Assembly: GCA_046732855.1 (NCBI GenBank)
Contig: JBKPNX010000233.1
Location: 1 to 35,234, forward strand
Direction of reading: 5' to 3'
Origin: JBKPNX01 sp046732855
GTDB lineage: Bacteria > Pseudomonadota > Alphaproteobacteria > Geminicoccales > Geminicoccaceae
Length of the DNA stretch: 35,234 nt
In this document: positions 16,499 through 24,144 of the stretch, piece after piece
Numbering within the stretch: position 1 is the stretch's first letter
Layout of the letters: each line of letters starts with the position of its first letter
The notes under the pieces: model-generated
The model's database searches: none
The model's input: the letters and a program-made list of their open reading frames with translations, nothing else
Told to the model about the DNA's origin: nothing
Translations under genes and position numbers: made by a program

Positions 16499-17938
16499 AT
16501 GCCGGAGTGGGTCCAGGCCGTCGCCCTACGTCACGCGCGGCGCATACCGCGCGACTGGATTGACGGCTTCGGCCATGTCCTGTGGCGGCGCAAGCTGCCC
16601 ATGCTTGCGTGCATTGCTCTGGTGCTCGCTTCAACGGCCGCGTACGTGAGCGCACTGGCGCCGCTTTACGAAGCGGAGGCGCTGGTAGCACCCATCGACC
16701 TCCCGGACCAAGAGAGCTGGCCGAGTGGGGCTGCTCAGGATCCGCGGCGTCTGGTCAACCTTCGCGCGATGGCGCGCCAGCTGGTCGAGCGCCTCGACCT
16801 GCAACTCTTGCCGGAGTTCCACCCTGATCACGCCTTCCGCGGCTTGCGCCATACCGTTCTGACCGGCGTCGGACCGTGGCTGCCGGCTGCGCTCGTCAGC
16901 TGGCTGGCCGAAGGCTCGATGGAGACGCCTGCGATCGGCCCATCCGAGCGCGTGCTGACCGACCAGGAGCGGGCGTCGCGGCTGCGAGACGCGGTGATCG
17001 AGATAACTATGGGCCGGATCGGGGCGGACGTGACGGAATCGTCGACGATCGGCCTGAAATTCGTTGCCGAGGACCCGCAGATCGCCGCCGCAGGCGCGAA
17101 CGCGCTCGCGGATCTGTACCTCGAGCAGCGCCCGACATCCCGGCAGAAGGCAACGCAGGGCGAGCTCGAGAAGCCCGATCAGGACACTGAACGCCTGCGC
17201 GCCGAGATTCGCGCCACCGAGCAGGCAATTGCGGCCGCGCGAGCCGGGACGGGTGCGCAGGCGCTCGGCACAAGAGAAGGGAGCCGCCTGGATCTGACCG
17301 GGGAGCTTGCATTCTGGCGCCGCGAACGAGCCGAGGTCGAGGCCCGTTTGCGCCAGGCAGAAGCCGCCGCCCGATCGGGCGCGGATCTCGGTGAGACGGC
17401 ACCAGAGCTGAATTCCGAACGGCTGAGCCAGCTCCACGGTCGCACGATTGCGGTCCAGCAGGCGCTGGCCGGGCTGTCGCAACTGAACGGCGAGCAGGAT
17501 CCGCAGATCGTCGACTTGCGCGCCGAGCTGACTGCCTTGCATCAGGAGCGTCGCGCTGAGCTCGAGCAGATCCTCAAGGCGCTGCGGGAAGAGATCGGGA
17601 TCATTCAGTTGCGGGAGACGGCACTCGAAGAGAAAACCAACGCTGCCACGGCTGAGCATACGACAGACCCCGTGGCGGCGAACCTGGCCCCTCTCGAGCA
17701 GAAGCTGGCAGCCGATCGTGCCCGCCTGCGCGAGCGTCTCGAGCACGTGGCAGCCCAGCGCGAAGTCCAGCCGTCTGCGCCGGGTGGCGCGGCTGGGATC
17801 ATCAGGCCCGCGGCGGTGCCGAGCCGGCGGGCCTATGCGCGCCTGGGGCTGATCTGGGGCGTGGCGGTGGCCGGCGCTCTGGCGCTCGGGCTAGCGGTCG
17901 CATTCGGGCTCGAGGCTCTGCGCCACGCCCGGACCTGA
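16499..17938 (+). CDS. Wzz/GumC-family chain-length determinant protein without kinase domain
   Basis: A 479-residue inner-membrane protein with the Wzz layout: a first membrane segment at about 34-52 (PMLACIALVLASTAAYVS), a periplasmic region with VNLRAMARQLVERLDLQLLP and ALADLYLEQRP, a long coiled coil rich in Glu, Arg, Ala and Gln (about 215-430), and a second membrane segment near 450-470 (LGLIWGVAVAGALALGLAVAFG). It stops right after this segment, so there is no tyrosine-kinase domain. ATG 16499 is preceded by GAGGGTAG. A CTTGACT word at 16413-16419 may be part of its promoter. It differs from the Wzz-kinase at 726 and may act with a separate kinase or in another polysaccharide system. 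Confidence 0.85.
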   Translation: MPEWVQAVALRHARRIPRDWIDGFGHVLWRRKLPMLACIALVLASTAAYVSALAPLYEAEALVAPIDLPDQESWPSGAAQDPRRLVNLRAMARQLVERLDLQLLPEFHPDHAFRGLRHTVLTGVGPWLPAALVSWLAEGSMETPAIGPSERVLTDQERASRLRDAVIEITMGRIGADVTESSTIGLKFVAEDPQIAAAGANALADLYLEQRPTSRQKATQGELEKPDQDTERLRAEIRATEQAIAAARAGTGAQALGTREGSRLDLTGELAFWRRERAEVEARLRQAEAAARSGADLGETAPELNSERLSQLHGRTIAVQQALAGLSQLNGEQDPQIVDLRAELTALHQERRAELEQILKALREEIGIIQLRETALEEKTNAATAEHTTDPVAANLAPLEQKLAADRARLRERLEHVAAQREVQPSAPGGAAGIIRPAAVPSRRAYARLGLIWGVAVAGALALGLAVAFGLEALRHART

Positions 17939-17992
17939 TCGGTCCCGGTCGTCACGGATCGCGGCGGACTTGGCACCGGCGAGCCTGCATGG

Positions 17993-18109
17993 CATCAGTC
18001 GGGCACCTGGCGGGGGCATCAGTCGGGCACCTGGCGGGGCATCAGTCGGGCACCTGGCGGGGCATCAGTCGGGCACCTGACGGGGCATCAGTCGGCACCT
18101 GGCGCGGGG
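17993..18109. repeat. Five-copy 23-24 bp tandem repeat upstream of apt
   Basis: Five consecutive units begin at 17993, 18017, 18040, 18063 and 18086. The consensus is CATCAGTCGGGCACCTGG followed by CGGGG. Units are 23 bp (three copies) or 24 bp (first and last); differences are an extra G in unit 1, an A for G in unit 4, and a lost G plus an inserted GC in unit 5. The array ends 8 bp before the apt ATG and its last G-rich block may serve as the ribosome-binding site. The period is not a multiple of three, so it is not a protein repeat. Confidence 0.92.
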
Positions 18110-18117
18110 CGACGTCC

Positions 18118-18633
18118 ATGGACCTGAAAGCGCACATCCGGCAGATCCCGGATTTTCCCAAGTCGGGCATCCGGTTCTATGACATATCGACCCTGCTGCA
18201 GAAGCCGGCGGCATGGCGAGAAGCTGTGGACCAGCTGGCAGCGCGCGTGGCCACCTATCGACCCGACCGCCTGGTCGGCATCGAATCGCGGGGCTTCATC
18301 GTCGCGGCGCCGCTTGCGGTACACCTCGGCGTCGGCTTTGGCATGGTGCGCAAACGGGGCAAGCTGCCCGGATCCGTGGTCAGCCACGCCTACAGCCTGG
18401 AATACGGCATGGATTCGATCGAGATCTCGGCGGATCTGATCGAGCCGGGCAGCCGGGTGGTGGTGATCGACGACCTGATCGCGACCGGCGGCACCGCCCA
18501 AGCCACGGTCGAGCTGCTGCGCAAGATCGGCGCCGAGCCGGTCGCCGCGGTGTTTCTGATCGAGCTCACGTTCCTCCACGGCCGGGCCAAGCTGGACGTG
18601 CCGGTTGAGGCGCTGCTGCAGTACGACTCCTGA
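18118..18633 (+). CDS. apt: Adenine phosphoribosyltransferase
   Basis: A purine salvage enzyme that converts adenine and PRPP to AMP. At 171 residues it is the standard length. Diagnostic parts are IRQIPDFPKSGIRFYDISTLL at the N-terminus (6-26), GIESRGFIVAAPLA, the flexible-loop region RKRGKLPGSVVSHAYSLEYG and the PRPP-binding motif VVVIDDLIATGGTAQA (about 115-130). ATG 18118 gives the family N-terminus; the in-frame ATG 17989 would translate the tandem repeat and is rejected. Purine salvage links loosely to purD and the PuuE-like gene elsewhere in the window. Confidence 0.96.
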   Translation: MDLKAHIRQIPDFPKSGIRFYDISTLLQKPAAWREAVDQLAARVATYRPDRLVGIESRGFIVAAPLAVHLGVGFGMVRKRGKLPGSVVSHAYSLEYGMDSIEISADLIEPGSRVVVIDDLIATGGTAQATVELLRKIGAEPVAAVFLIELTFLHGRAKLDVPVEALLQYDS

Positions 18634-18717
18634 GCCCGCGAACGGGTATCTCCGGCGCGATGTCCGATGGATACCGCGACGGCTCTCCGCTAGTCTTCAG
18701 GCTCTGGGCGAACGCCG

Positions 18718-19041
18718 ATGGAGCGTCGATTCGCGGCCATTCTCGTCGCCGACATGGCGGGCGACAGCCGGCTCATGGAGCACGATGAGCTGAGCTTACT
18801 CAAACGGCAGAAGACCCGCCGGCGGGAACTGATCGACCCCAGATCGCGCACTGCGGCGGCCCACTTCCTAAGGACCACCGGCGACGGCATGCTCGTGGAG
18901 TTCGCCTCCGCGCAGGACGCGGCGCGCTGCGCAATCGACGTGCAGAGCGCGATGCTGAGCGCCATCGTCTCAATGGGCGGTCGGGCCGCCCTCCGACGCG
19001 ACCTCGAGCTCCGCCGGCAACCGGACGCGCGCTTCGGGTAG
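18718..19041 (+). pseudogene. Truncated class III adenylate/guanylate cyclase remnant
   Basis: The first 80 residues or so match the N-terminal end of the catalytic domain seen in many alphaproteobacterial class III cyclases: MERRFAAILVADMAGDSRLM, RRELIDPRSR, TTGDGMLVEFASAQDAARCA and IDVQSAML. Homology stops near 18960, before the rest of the cyclase domain, and the remaining 25 residues are Arg-rich, out-of-family sequence antisense to the next gene. The metal-binding Asp of VADM and the TTGDG Asp are present, but the remaining substrate-binding and catalytic parts are missing, so it should be inactive. The broken end abuts the stop of the unknown gene at 18970, suggesting a deletion or rearrangement junction. 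Confidence 0.8.
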
Positions 19042-19398
19042 ATGGTTCCGGCTCACCGTGAGGACCGCGAGCGGCAGGGCGACGCGTCCGCCAGCCGCCG
19101 CGACGCGGGCATTGATCGCCGCCCAATGCACGTACAGACCGCATCGCTGCAGCGCCTCGAGTCGCGCGCTCAAGCCCGCGAGCGCGCTCGAGCGACCGAC
19201 GGCTTGCAGCTCCTCCCACGTCTCGGCGCAGGCGGTGAACGCCTCGCAGAAACGGGTGAGCGCCTGCTCTTCGGCGGCGCGAGCCGGCGCCACGTGGTCG
19301 ATCACGCGAGCATATTGCGCCGCCTCGACCGCCGGCCTCAGCTCGACGCCGGTCTCGGCGAGCTGCAGTTCGATGATCTGATCGCGCGGCTTGCTCAC
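18970..19398 (-). CDS. Small protein of unknown function
   Basis: A 142-residue hypothetical protein. Codons from GTG 19398 (VSKPRDQIIELQLAETG) onward have the GC-rich third positions typical of real genes here, and composition is balanced, with Trp, Tyr, His and Cys present. It looks mostly helical (ALTRFCEAFTACAETWEEL, LSARLEALQRCGLYVHW) with a short strand-like end. The frame is open to GTG 19491, but the extra 31 codons use poorer codons. No family was recognised. Its 3' end runs into the broken cyclase gene, so the C-terminus may itself be altered by that junction. Confidence 0.5.
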   Translation of the reverse strand: MSKPRDQIIELQLAETGVELRPAVEAAQYARVIDHVAPARAAEEQALTRFCEAFTACAETWEELQAVGRSSALAGLSARLEALQRCGLYVHWAAINARVAAAGGRVALPLAVLTVSRNHLPEARVRLPAELEVASEGGPTAH

Positions 19399-19641
19399 TG
19401 CTCCGGGGATTCGTGACCCCAGCGATATTTGCGATCCCCGCGCGGGGTTCAAGGGCTCGAAATCGAGATCCGGACGGCCATCGCCGGTCACGCCTCCGCT
19501 TCGAAAGGAGGTCGCTTGACGATCAAGACGGCATCGGGGTCGTTTCGCTCGCTCCCAAGGTCCTGACTACCTCTGCGCGCTACGGGTTGAGCCCCACGCC
19601 GGGCGTCGCTAAGTGAGGGGCGCGAACGACAAGGCGCGACC

Positions 19642-21066
19642 ATGCAACTCTACAATTCGCTGACCGGGCGCAAGGAGGAATTCCAGCCGGCGGACCCCGG
19701 CCGGCCGACCATGTACGTGTGCGGACCCACCGTCTACAGCCATCCGCACATCGGCAACGCTCGGCCGGCCGTGGTGTTCGACGTGCTGTTCCGGCTGCTC
19801 AGGCGGCGCTACGGCGATGTCGCCTACGTGCGCAACGTCACCGACATCGACGACAAGATCATGGCCGCCGCGGCGGCCGAGGGGGTCCCGACCGCGGTCA
19901 TTGCCGAGCGCTACGCCGCCGCCTACCACGAGGACATGGCGGCGCTGAACGTGCTGCCGCCGACGGTCGAGCCGTACGCCACCGGGCACGTGCCAGAGAT
20001 GATCGCGATGATTCTCCGCCTGATCGCGGTCGGCCGCGCCTACGAGGCGGCGGGCCACGTCCTGTTCCACGTGCCCTCGTTCCCCGCGTACGGCGCGCTG
20101 TCGCGGCGCTCGCGCGAGGAGATGATCGAAGGCGCCCGGGTCGAGGTCGCGCCATACAAGCGCGATCCGGCGGACTTCGTGCTGTGGAAGCCTTCGAGCG
20201 CGCGGCAGCCGGGCTGGGACAGCCCCTGGGGCCGCGGCCGGCCGGGGTGGCACATCGAGTGCTCGGCGATGGTCGAGGCCCATCTCGGTGCCACGATCGA
20301 TATTCACGGCGGCGGGCTCGATCTCAAGTTCCCGCACCACGAAAACGAGATCGCCCAGAGCGCCAGCGCGCACGACGGCGCGCCGCTCGCCCGCTTCTGG
20401 CTGCACAATGGCTTTCTCGACGTCGAGCGCGAGAAGATGTCGAAGTCGCTCGGCAACGTGGTGTTGGTGCGCGATCTGTTGCGCGAGGCCCCCGGCGAGG
20501 CGATCCGCTACGCCCTGCTCGCGGCGCATTACCGCAAGCCGCTGGACTGGAGCGCGGCGGGCCTGGCGCGGGCCAAGCACGCGCTCGACCGGCTCTATCT
20601 GACGCTATCCGAGCTGCCCGGACCGAACGAACCCGTGACAGGGCTGCGGGCGCAATCGAGGCGCCCATCCGGGCCCCGTCCACCGACCGACGCACCCATG
20701 CCGGATGCCTTGAGCGCAGCGCTCGAAGACGATCTGAACACGCCCAAGGCGATCGCCGAGCTGTTCGCGCTCAGCCGCGCGGCCAACGCCAGCGCCGATG
20801 AGGACGAGCGGCGCGAACTCGGGACCCAGCTGCTGGCGGGCGGCGCGCTGCTCGGCCTGCTGCAACAGGATCCCGAAACCTGGCTGAAGACGACCGGCCG
20901 GGCCGAGATCGACGCCGCTGAGGTCGAGCGCCTGATCGAGGCCCGCGCGGCGGCGCGCAAAACCAAGAATTTCGAAGAAGCCGATCGCATCCGCGACCAG
21001 CTCGCGGCCGAGGGCGTGATCCTCGAGGACCAGCCCGACCGGACCCGCTGGCGTCTTGCCGGGTAG
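19642..21066 (+). CDS. cysS: Cysteinyl-tRNA synthetase
   Basis: A class I aminoacyl-tRNA synthetase of 474 residues that charges tRNA-Cys. The zinc ligand region starts at YVCGPTVYSHPHIGNARP (25-42; Cys27, HIGN 36-39). The second zinc part is GRGRPGWHIECSAM, followed by DIHGGGLDLKFPHHENEIAQ. The ATP loop KMSKS is at 265-269. A Pro/Arg-rich insertion of about 20 residues (near 332-352) precedes the DALSAALEDDLNTPKAI helix, and the C-terminal helical end has RKTKNFEEADRIRDQL. ATG 19642 follows AAGG. It appears monocistronic. Confidence 0.97.
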   Translation: MQLYNSLTGRKEEFQPADPGRPTMYVCGPTVYSHPHIGNARPAVVFDVLFRLLRRRYGDVAYVRNVTDIDDKIMAAAAAEGVPTAVIAERYAAAYHEDMAALNVLPPTVEPYATGHVPEMIAMILRLIAVGRAYEAAGHVLFHVPSFPAYGALSRRSREEMIEGARVEVAPYKRDPADFVLWKPSSARQPGWDSPWGRGRPGWHIECSAMVEAHLGATIDIHGGGLDLKFPHHENEIAQSASAHDGAPLARFWLHNGFLDVEREKMSKSLGNVVLVRDLLREAPGEAIRYALLAAHYRKPLDWSAAGLARAKHALDRLYLTLSELPGPNEPVTGLRAQSRRPSGPRPPTDAPMPDALSAALEDDLNTPKAIAELFALSRAANASADEDERRELGTQLLAGGALLGLLQQDPETWLKTTGRAEIDAAEVERLIEARAAARKTKNFEEADRIRDQLAAEGVILEDQPDRTRWRLAG

Positions 21067-21191
21067 CTCGCGCTGGGGGTGCCGCGGCCACGCGCCCCGG
21101 CCAGAGCGCTTCAGCAGGGCTGCGACCGGCGCTTCGCCCGACCCGCCCTTGTTGCAGTGGGACCTCGTTCGCGCGCGCCGGCTGGACGACT

Positions 21192-21560
21192 TCACGGATC
21201 GCGGCTGAGGCCCTGCTGCTGCAAGGACTCGAGGTACGTCGCCCACAGACGCTCCTGGTTTTGGCCGAGATGGTAGAGGTAGCGCCAAGTGTACATGCCG
21301 GTGCTGTGCAGGTCGTCGAACATGATGCGCACGGCGTAGTTGCCGACCGGCTCGAGGTCCATGATGCCGACGTGGCGGCGCCCGGCGACGATCGTTTTCT
21401 GTCCGGGACCGTGGCCCTGGACCTCGGCCGAGGGGCTCTCGACGCGCAGGAACTCGGCCGGCAGGGTGAACGACGCGCCGTCGTCGAAGCTCACCTTCAG
21501 GGTCTTTGCGGCGCGGTCGACGCGCAGCTCGGTCGGCCAAGGATAGCTATCTGCGCTCAT
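21192..21560 (-). CDS. DUF971 (gamma-butyrobetaine hydroxylase-like N-terminal domain) protein
   Basis: A 122-residue single-domain protein of the DUF971 family. Typical parts are WPTELRVDRAAKTLKVSFDDG, LPAEFLRVESPSAEVQGHGP, DLEPVGNYAVRIMFDDLHSTGMYTW split over about 68-92, and YLYHLGQNQERLW. Family members have been connected to iron-sulfur protein assembly, but the role is not certain here. ATG 21560 lies inside the end of the Trm112-type gene (14 bp overlap), indicating translational coupling. It is the last gene of a four-gene minus-strand unit. Confidence 0.92.
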   Translation of the reverse strand: MSADSYPWPTELRVDRAAKTLKVSFDDGASFTLPAEFLRVESPSAEVQGHGPGQKTIVAGRRHVGIMDLEPVGNYAVRIMFDDLHSTGMYTWRYLYHLGQNQERLWATYLESLQQQGLSRDP

Positions 21561-21804
21561 CGCCACCCGGCCCACGCCGACCCTTGCTGGCGCGCACCGG
21601 CTCGGGGATCGCCTCGTCGTCATCGAGCGGCCGCGCCTCGTCGACCAGCATGATCGGGATGCCGTCACGAATCGGGTAGGCGAGCCCCGCCTGCTCGCTG
21701 ATCAGCTCCTGGCGCGCGCGGTCGTAGCGTAGCGGCCCCTTGGTCAAGGGACAGACCAGCAGGTCCAACAGCTTGGGATCGAGGGGGGCGGCCTTATCGG
21801 ACAT
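21547..21804 (-). CDS. Trm112 / UPF0434 family protein
   Basis: An 85-residue Trm112-like protein. It has LDPKLLDLLVCPLTKGPLRY (8-27) and RQELISEQAGLAYPIRDGIPIML (31-53), the standard UPF0434 pattern. Only one cysteine (in VCPLTKG) is kept, so it is the zinc-less bacterial type. In eukaryotes Trm112 activates methyltransferases; the bacterial partner is not known. The C-terminal tail is unusually long and charged. It starts 1 bp after the LON-domain gene and overlaps the DUF971 gene by 14 bp, so these three genes are tightly coupled. Confidence 0.93.
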   Translation of the reverse strand: MSDKAAPLDPKLLDLLVCPLTKGPLRYDRARQELISEQAGLAYPIRDGIPIMLVDEARPLDDDEAIPEPVRASKGRRGPGGDERR

Positions 21805-21805
21805 C

Positions 21806-22462
21806 TCAGTGACGCGGGCTGGCGGACCGATTCTGGCCGCCGAGCGCCCCCATCTGCAGCAGCGCGATCAGCACCCGGCAGCGCTGGTCGGGGTCGACCG
21901 CTTCGAGCAGCGCCTGCTTCTCGCACGACTCGAACGGGCAGATCATCGCGAGCGAAGTGATCAGGCCGCCGAGCGGCGCGGCGCGGATCTGGTCCCAGTC
22001 GGCGCTGATCTCGTGCACCTCGAAATAGCCGCACAGCGCGTCGAACAACTGCGGCCGCAAGCACTCGGCGGGCACCGGCGGCTCGAGATCCGCCTGCCAG
22101 CGCTCGAAGCTCGCGCACACCTGCCGATAAGGCGTGCTCACGCGCAGCTCCTCGACCACGTCGTAGCGGCATACGCCGGTGAGCGTGATCAGATAGCGAC
22201 CGTCCTCGGTCTCGGTGAAGCTGGTGATCCGGCCGGCGCAGCCGACCGCGAACAGCTCGGGCCGCTCGCTGCTGCCGCCGTTCGGCTGGACCATGCCGAT
22301 GACCCGGTCGGTGCGCATGGCGTCGCGGGTCATCTGCAGATAACGCGGCTCGAAAATGTTGAGCGGCAGGTTGCCGCTCGGCAGCAGGATCGCACCCGGC
22401 AGCGGGAAGATCGGGAACCGGGTCGGCAGCGCGCTGCTGAGGACTGGCTCTGAGCTTCTCAT
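21806..22462 (-). CDS. LON-substrate-binding-domain protein
   Basis: A 218-residue stand-alone LON N-terminal (PUA-like) domain protein without ATPase or protease parts. Recognisable stretches are RFPIFPLPGAILLPSGNLPL (15-34), NIFEPRYLQM, IGMVQP, GCAGRITSFTETEDGRYLI and CRYDVVEE, with a helical C-terminal half containing SLAMICPFESCEKQALLEA. Such proteins are widespread in alphaproteobacteria next to YbbN and Trm112; the function is unclear, perhaps substrate or adaptor binding. ATG 22462 is used; the frame is open upstream but without homology. It lies 37 bp after ybbN in the same unit. Confidence 0.93.
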   Translation of the reverse strand: MRSSEPVLSSALPTRFPIFPLPGAILLPSGNLPLNIFEPRYLQMTRDAMRTDRVIGMVQPNGGSSERPELFAVGCAGRITSFTETEDGRYLITLTGVCRYDVVEELRVSTPYRQVCASFERWQADLEPPVPAECLRPQLFDALCGYFEVHEISADWDQIRAAPLGGLITSLAMICPFESCEKQALLEAVDPDQRCRVLIALLQMGALGGQNRSASPRH

Positions 22463-22499
22463 CGCGCCGGCCCCGCACTCACCGCGCCGCACCCGAGGC

Positions 22500-23420
22500 T
22501 CAGGAGAACAGCACGGTCGACAGCTTGCGCCGCCCGCTAACCGTCGCCGGGTGCTGCGGGCCGAGCGCCTCGAAGAACTTGACCAGCTGCTTGCGCGCCG
22601 CCTGATCGCGCCACTCACGGTCCAGGCGCACGGCCGCCAGCAGATGCTCGATCGCGGCGTCGACCTGGCCGCGCAGAAACAGCGCGGTGGCCAGATCGAG
22701 GCGCGCTTCGTGATCGCTCGGGTCGGCGGCGAGACGCGCATTCAGCGCGGCCGGATCGGCGAGCGTGCCGGCTTCCTCGGCCAAGCTGAGCGCGGCGCGG
22801 GCGCCGTCCACCTCGACATGGTTGGCGTGCTCCTTGGCGACCCGCTCCAGCGTGGCGCGCGCGGCGGGCAGGCGACCGCGCGCGATCTGACAGCGCGCGA
22901 GGCCGGCGAGCGCTTCCGGGTTGCCCGGCTCGTGCTCGAGCAGCTGCTCGAAGATCCGCGCCGCGTGGTCGGTCTGCCCGGCGGCCATAGCCTGCTTCGC
23001 CTGCTCGAGCGCGAGCTCGGCTGGGGCGGGTCCGAGCGGTCCGGTCAGCCGCTCGACGAATGCCTTGATCTGGCTCTCAGGCAGGGCGCCCGCGAAGCCG
23101 TCGACCGGCTGACCGCCGCGAAAGCCATAGACCGTGGGAATCGACTGGATGCGCAGCTGCTGGGCGAGCTCGGGGTTCTCGTCGATGTTGATCTTGACCA
23201 GGCGGACCTTGCCCCCGGCATTGTTGACCACGCGCTCGAGCAGGGGCGTGAGCTGCTTGCACGGGCCGCACCACGGCGCCCAGAAATCGACGATCACGGG
23301 CTGGTCGCGCGACGCCTGGATCACGTCATCCATGAAGTGCCGCGTGTCGCTGTCCTTGATCAATGCGCCGTCGGTCTTCGCCGTGGCGCCGGACCCGATC
23401 AGACCCGATAGCAGACCCAT
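22500..23420 (-). CDS. ybbN: YbbN/CnoX-like thioredoxin-TPR co-chaperone
   Basis: A 306-residue two-part protein: a thioredoxin domain (about 22-125) and TPR repeats (about 135-306). The active-site motif is WCGPC (50-54), so both redox cysteines are kept, unlike E. coli YbbN (SQHC). The cis-Pro region is QSIPTVYGFRGG. The family protects folding proteins from oxidation and delivers them to GroEL or DnaK; the intact CGPC suggests reductase activity as well. ATG 23420 follows GGGGCGG; an in-frame start at 23432 is possible. It is the first gene of the ybbN-LON-Trm112-DUF971 unit. Confidence 0.94.
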   Translation of the reverse strand: MGLLSGLIGSGATAKTDGALIKDSDTRHFMDDVIQASRDQPVIVDFWAPWCGPCKQLTPLLERVVNNAGGKVRLVKINIDENPELAQQLRIQSIPTVYGFRGGQPVDGFAGALPESQIKAFVERLTGPLGPAPAELALEQAKQAMAAGQTDHAARIFEQLLEHEPGNPEALAGLARCQIARGRLPAARATLERVAKEHANHVEVDGARAALSLAEEAGTLADPAALNARLAADPSDHEARLDLATALFLRGQVDAAIEHLLAAVRLDREWRDQAARKQLVKFFEALGPQHPATVSGRRKLSTVLFS

Positions 23421-23533
23421 ACCGCCCCGCACTCCACAGATGCGCGCAACTGGATGCGGGTAAGATGGCGAACGGGTAGCGCACGATCAAGGGGACGCGC
23501 CCCGCCGGTACCACCGCCGGCATGACATCGGTA

Positions 23534-23562
23534 TTGCGCAGACGCCCGGCTTTCCCTATGTA
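23534..23562 (+). promoter_or_regulatory. Putative promoter of tRNA-Gly
   Basis: TTGCGC (23534-23539) and TATGTA (23557-23562) with 17 bp spacing, 14 bp upstream of the mature tRNA 5' end. The position and spacing suit a tRNA promoter. Confidence 0.5.
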
Positions 23563-23576
23563 GCAGGTCGTCGTGC

Positions 23577-23651
23577 GCGGGCGTAGCTCAGGGGTAGAGC
23601 ACAACCTTGCCAAGGTTGGGGTCGAGGGTTCGAATCCCTTCGCCCGCTCCA
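23577..23651 (+). tRNA. tRNA-Gly (anticodon GCC)
   Basis: A complete cloverleaf of 75 nt. The acceptor GCGGGCG pairs with CGCCCGC, D stem GCTC/GAGC, anticodon stem CAACC/GGTTG with loop TTGCCAA giving anticodon GCC, and T stem GAGGG/CCCTT with loop TTCGAAT. Discriminator T and an encoded CCA end follow. It reads GGC and GGT codons. It stands alone between ybbN (divergent) and fructokinase. Confidence 0.97.
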
Positions 23652-23652
23652 C

Positions 23653-23678
23653 TTGTTCTCGGAACAATACTTTCTCTC
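23653..23678 (+). terminator. Possible terminator of tRNA-Gly
   Basis: TTGTTC (23653-23658) pairs exactly with GAACAA (23662-23667) over a 3-nt loop, followed by the pyrimidine-rich TACTTTCTCTC. It begins two bases after the tRNA CCA end. The stem is short and AU-containing, so termination strength is uncertain. Confidence 0.4.
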
Positions 23679-24144
23679 AGGACAGTCAGGGGTTCGGCAC
23701 GCGGCCTTCGCCGCGGCTTTTCTGCTGCATCCGGCAGCCGAGGTAATTAACAGCTTTTAGCGGCACCTCGCTTGCAGCGACCATGCGGCCGGTCCATGGG
23801 CGGCATCCCGACCTGAAGCGCCACAGCAGCGTTGGGCCACGCGCTGCGAGCGGCATTCGCCGCCGCCCGAACAGAGGGGTTCTCGTCGGGCGTCTGGGCG
23901 GCGTACAACGGGCCGGTGATTGATCGGCCAGGATCAGCGCAACGGCGACGAGGCTCGAGACGGCAGCTCGAAGCTGTGCACCCTGGACGAAGGGTCGCCG
24001 CACGCCTGGCTCGGCGAGCTTTCCGCCAGGGCTGGCGGCGCTTTGCCAGGGATGCGGAGCGATCCGGGCGGCCGTGGCATTCACGATGTCGCAGCGTCGT
24101 TTCGATAGTTGGCGAATTGCGCTCCTAGCAAGGGAACCGCGGCC
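23679..24144. other. Intergenic region without recognisable gene
   Basis: About 470 bp between tRNA-Gly and the fructokinase gene. Frames on both strands are Arg-rich and resemble no family. The last 60 bases are somewhat AT-richer and probably include the fructokinase promoter, but no -35/-10 pair was convincing. Confidence 0.4.

Noticed and set aside
17993..18109. CRISPR array
   Set aside because: Units are directly adjacent without spacers and no cas genes are present; it is a plain tandem repeat.
17989..18117. N-terminal extension of apt through the tandem repeat
   Set aside because: The in-frame ATG would translate a 23-24 bp repeat in shifting frames; APT proteins start at MDLKAHIRQIPDF.
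23653..23667. LexA-type operator (GTTC/GAAC inverted repeat)
   Set aside because: The spacing does not match the alphaproteobacterial LexA box; its position right after the tRNA and the pyrimidine-rich tail fit a weak terminator better.
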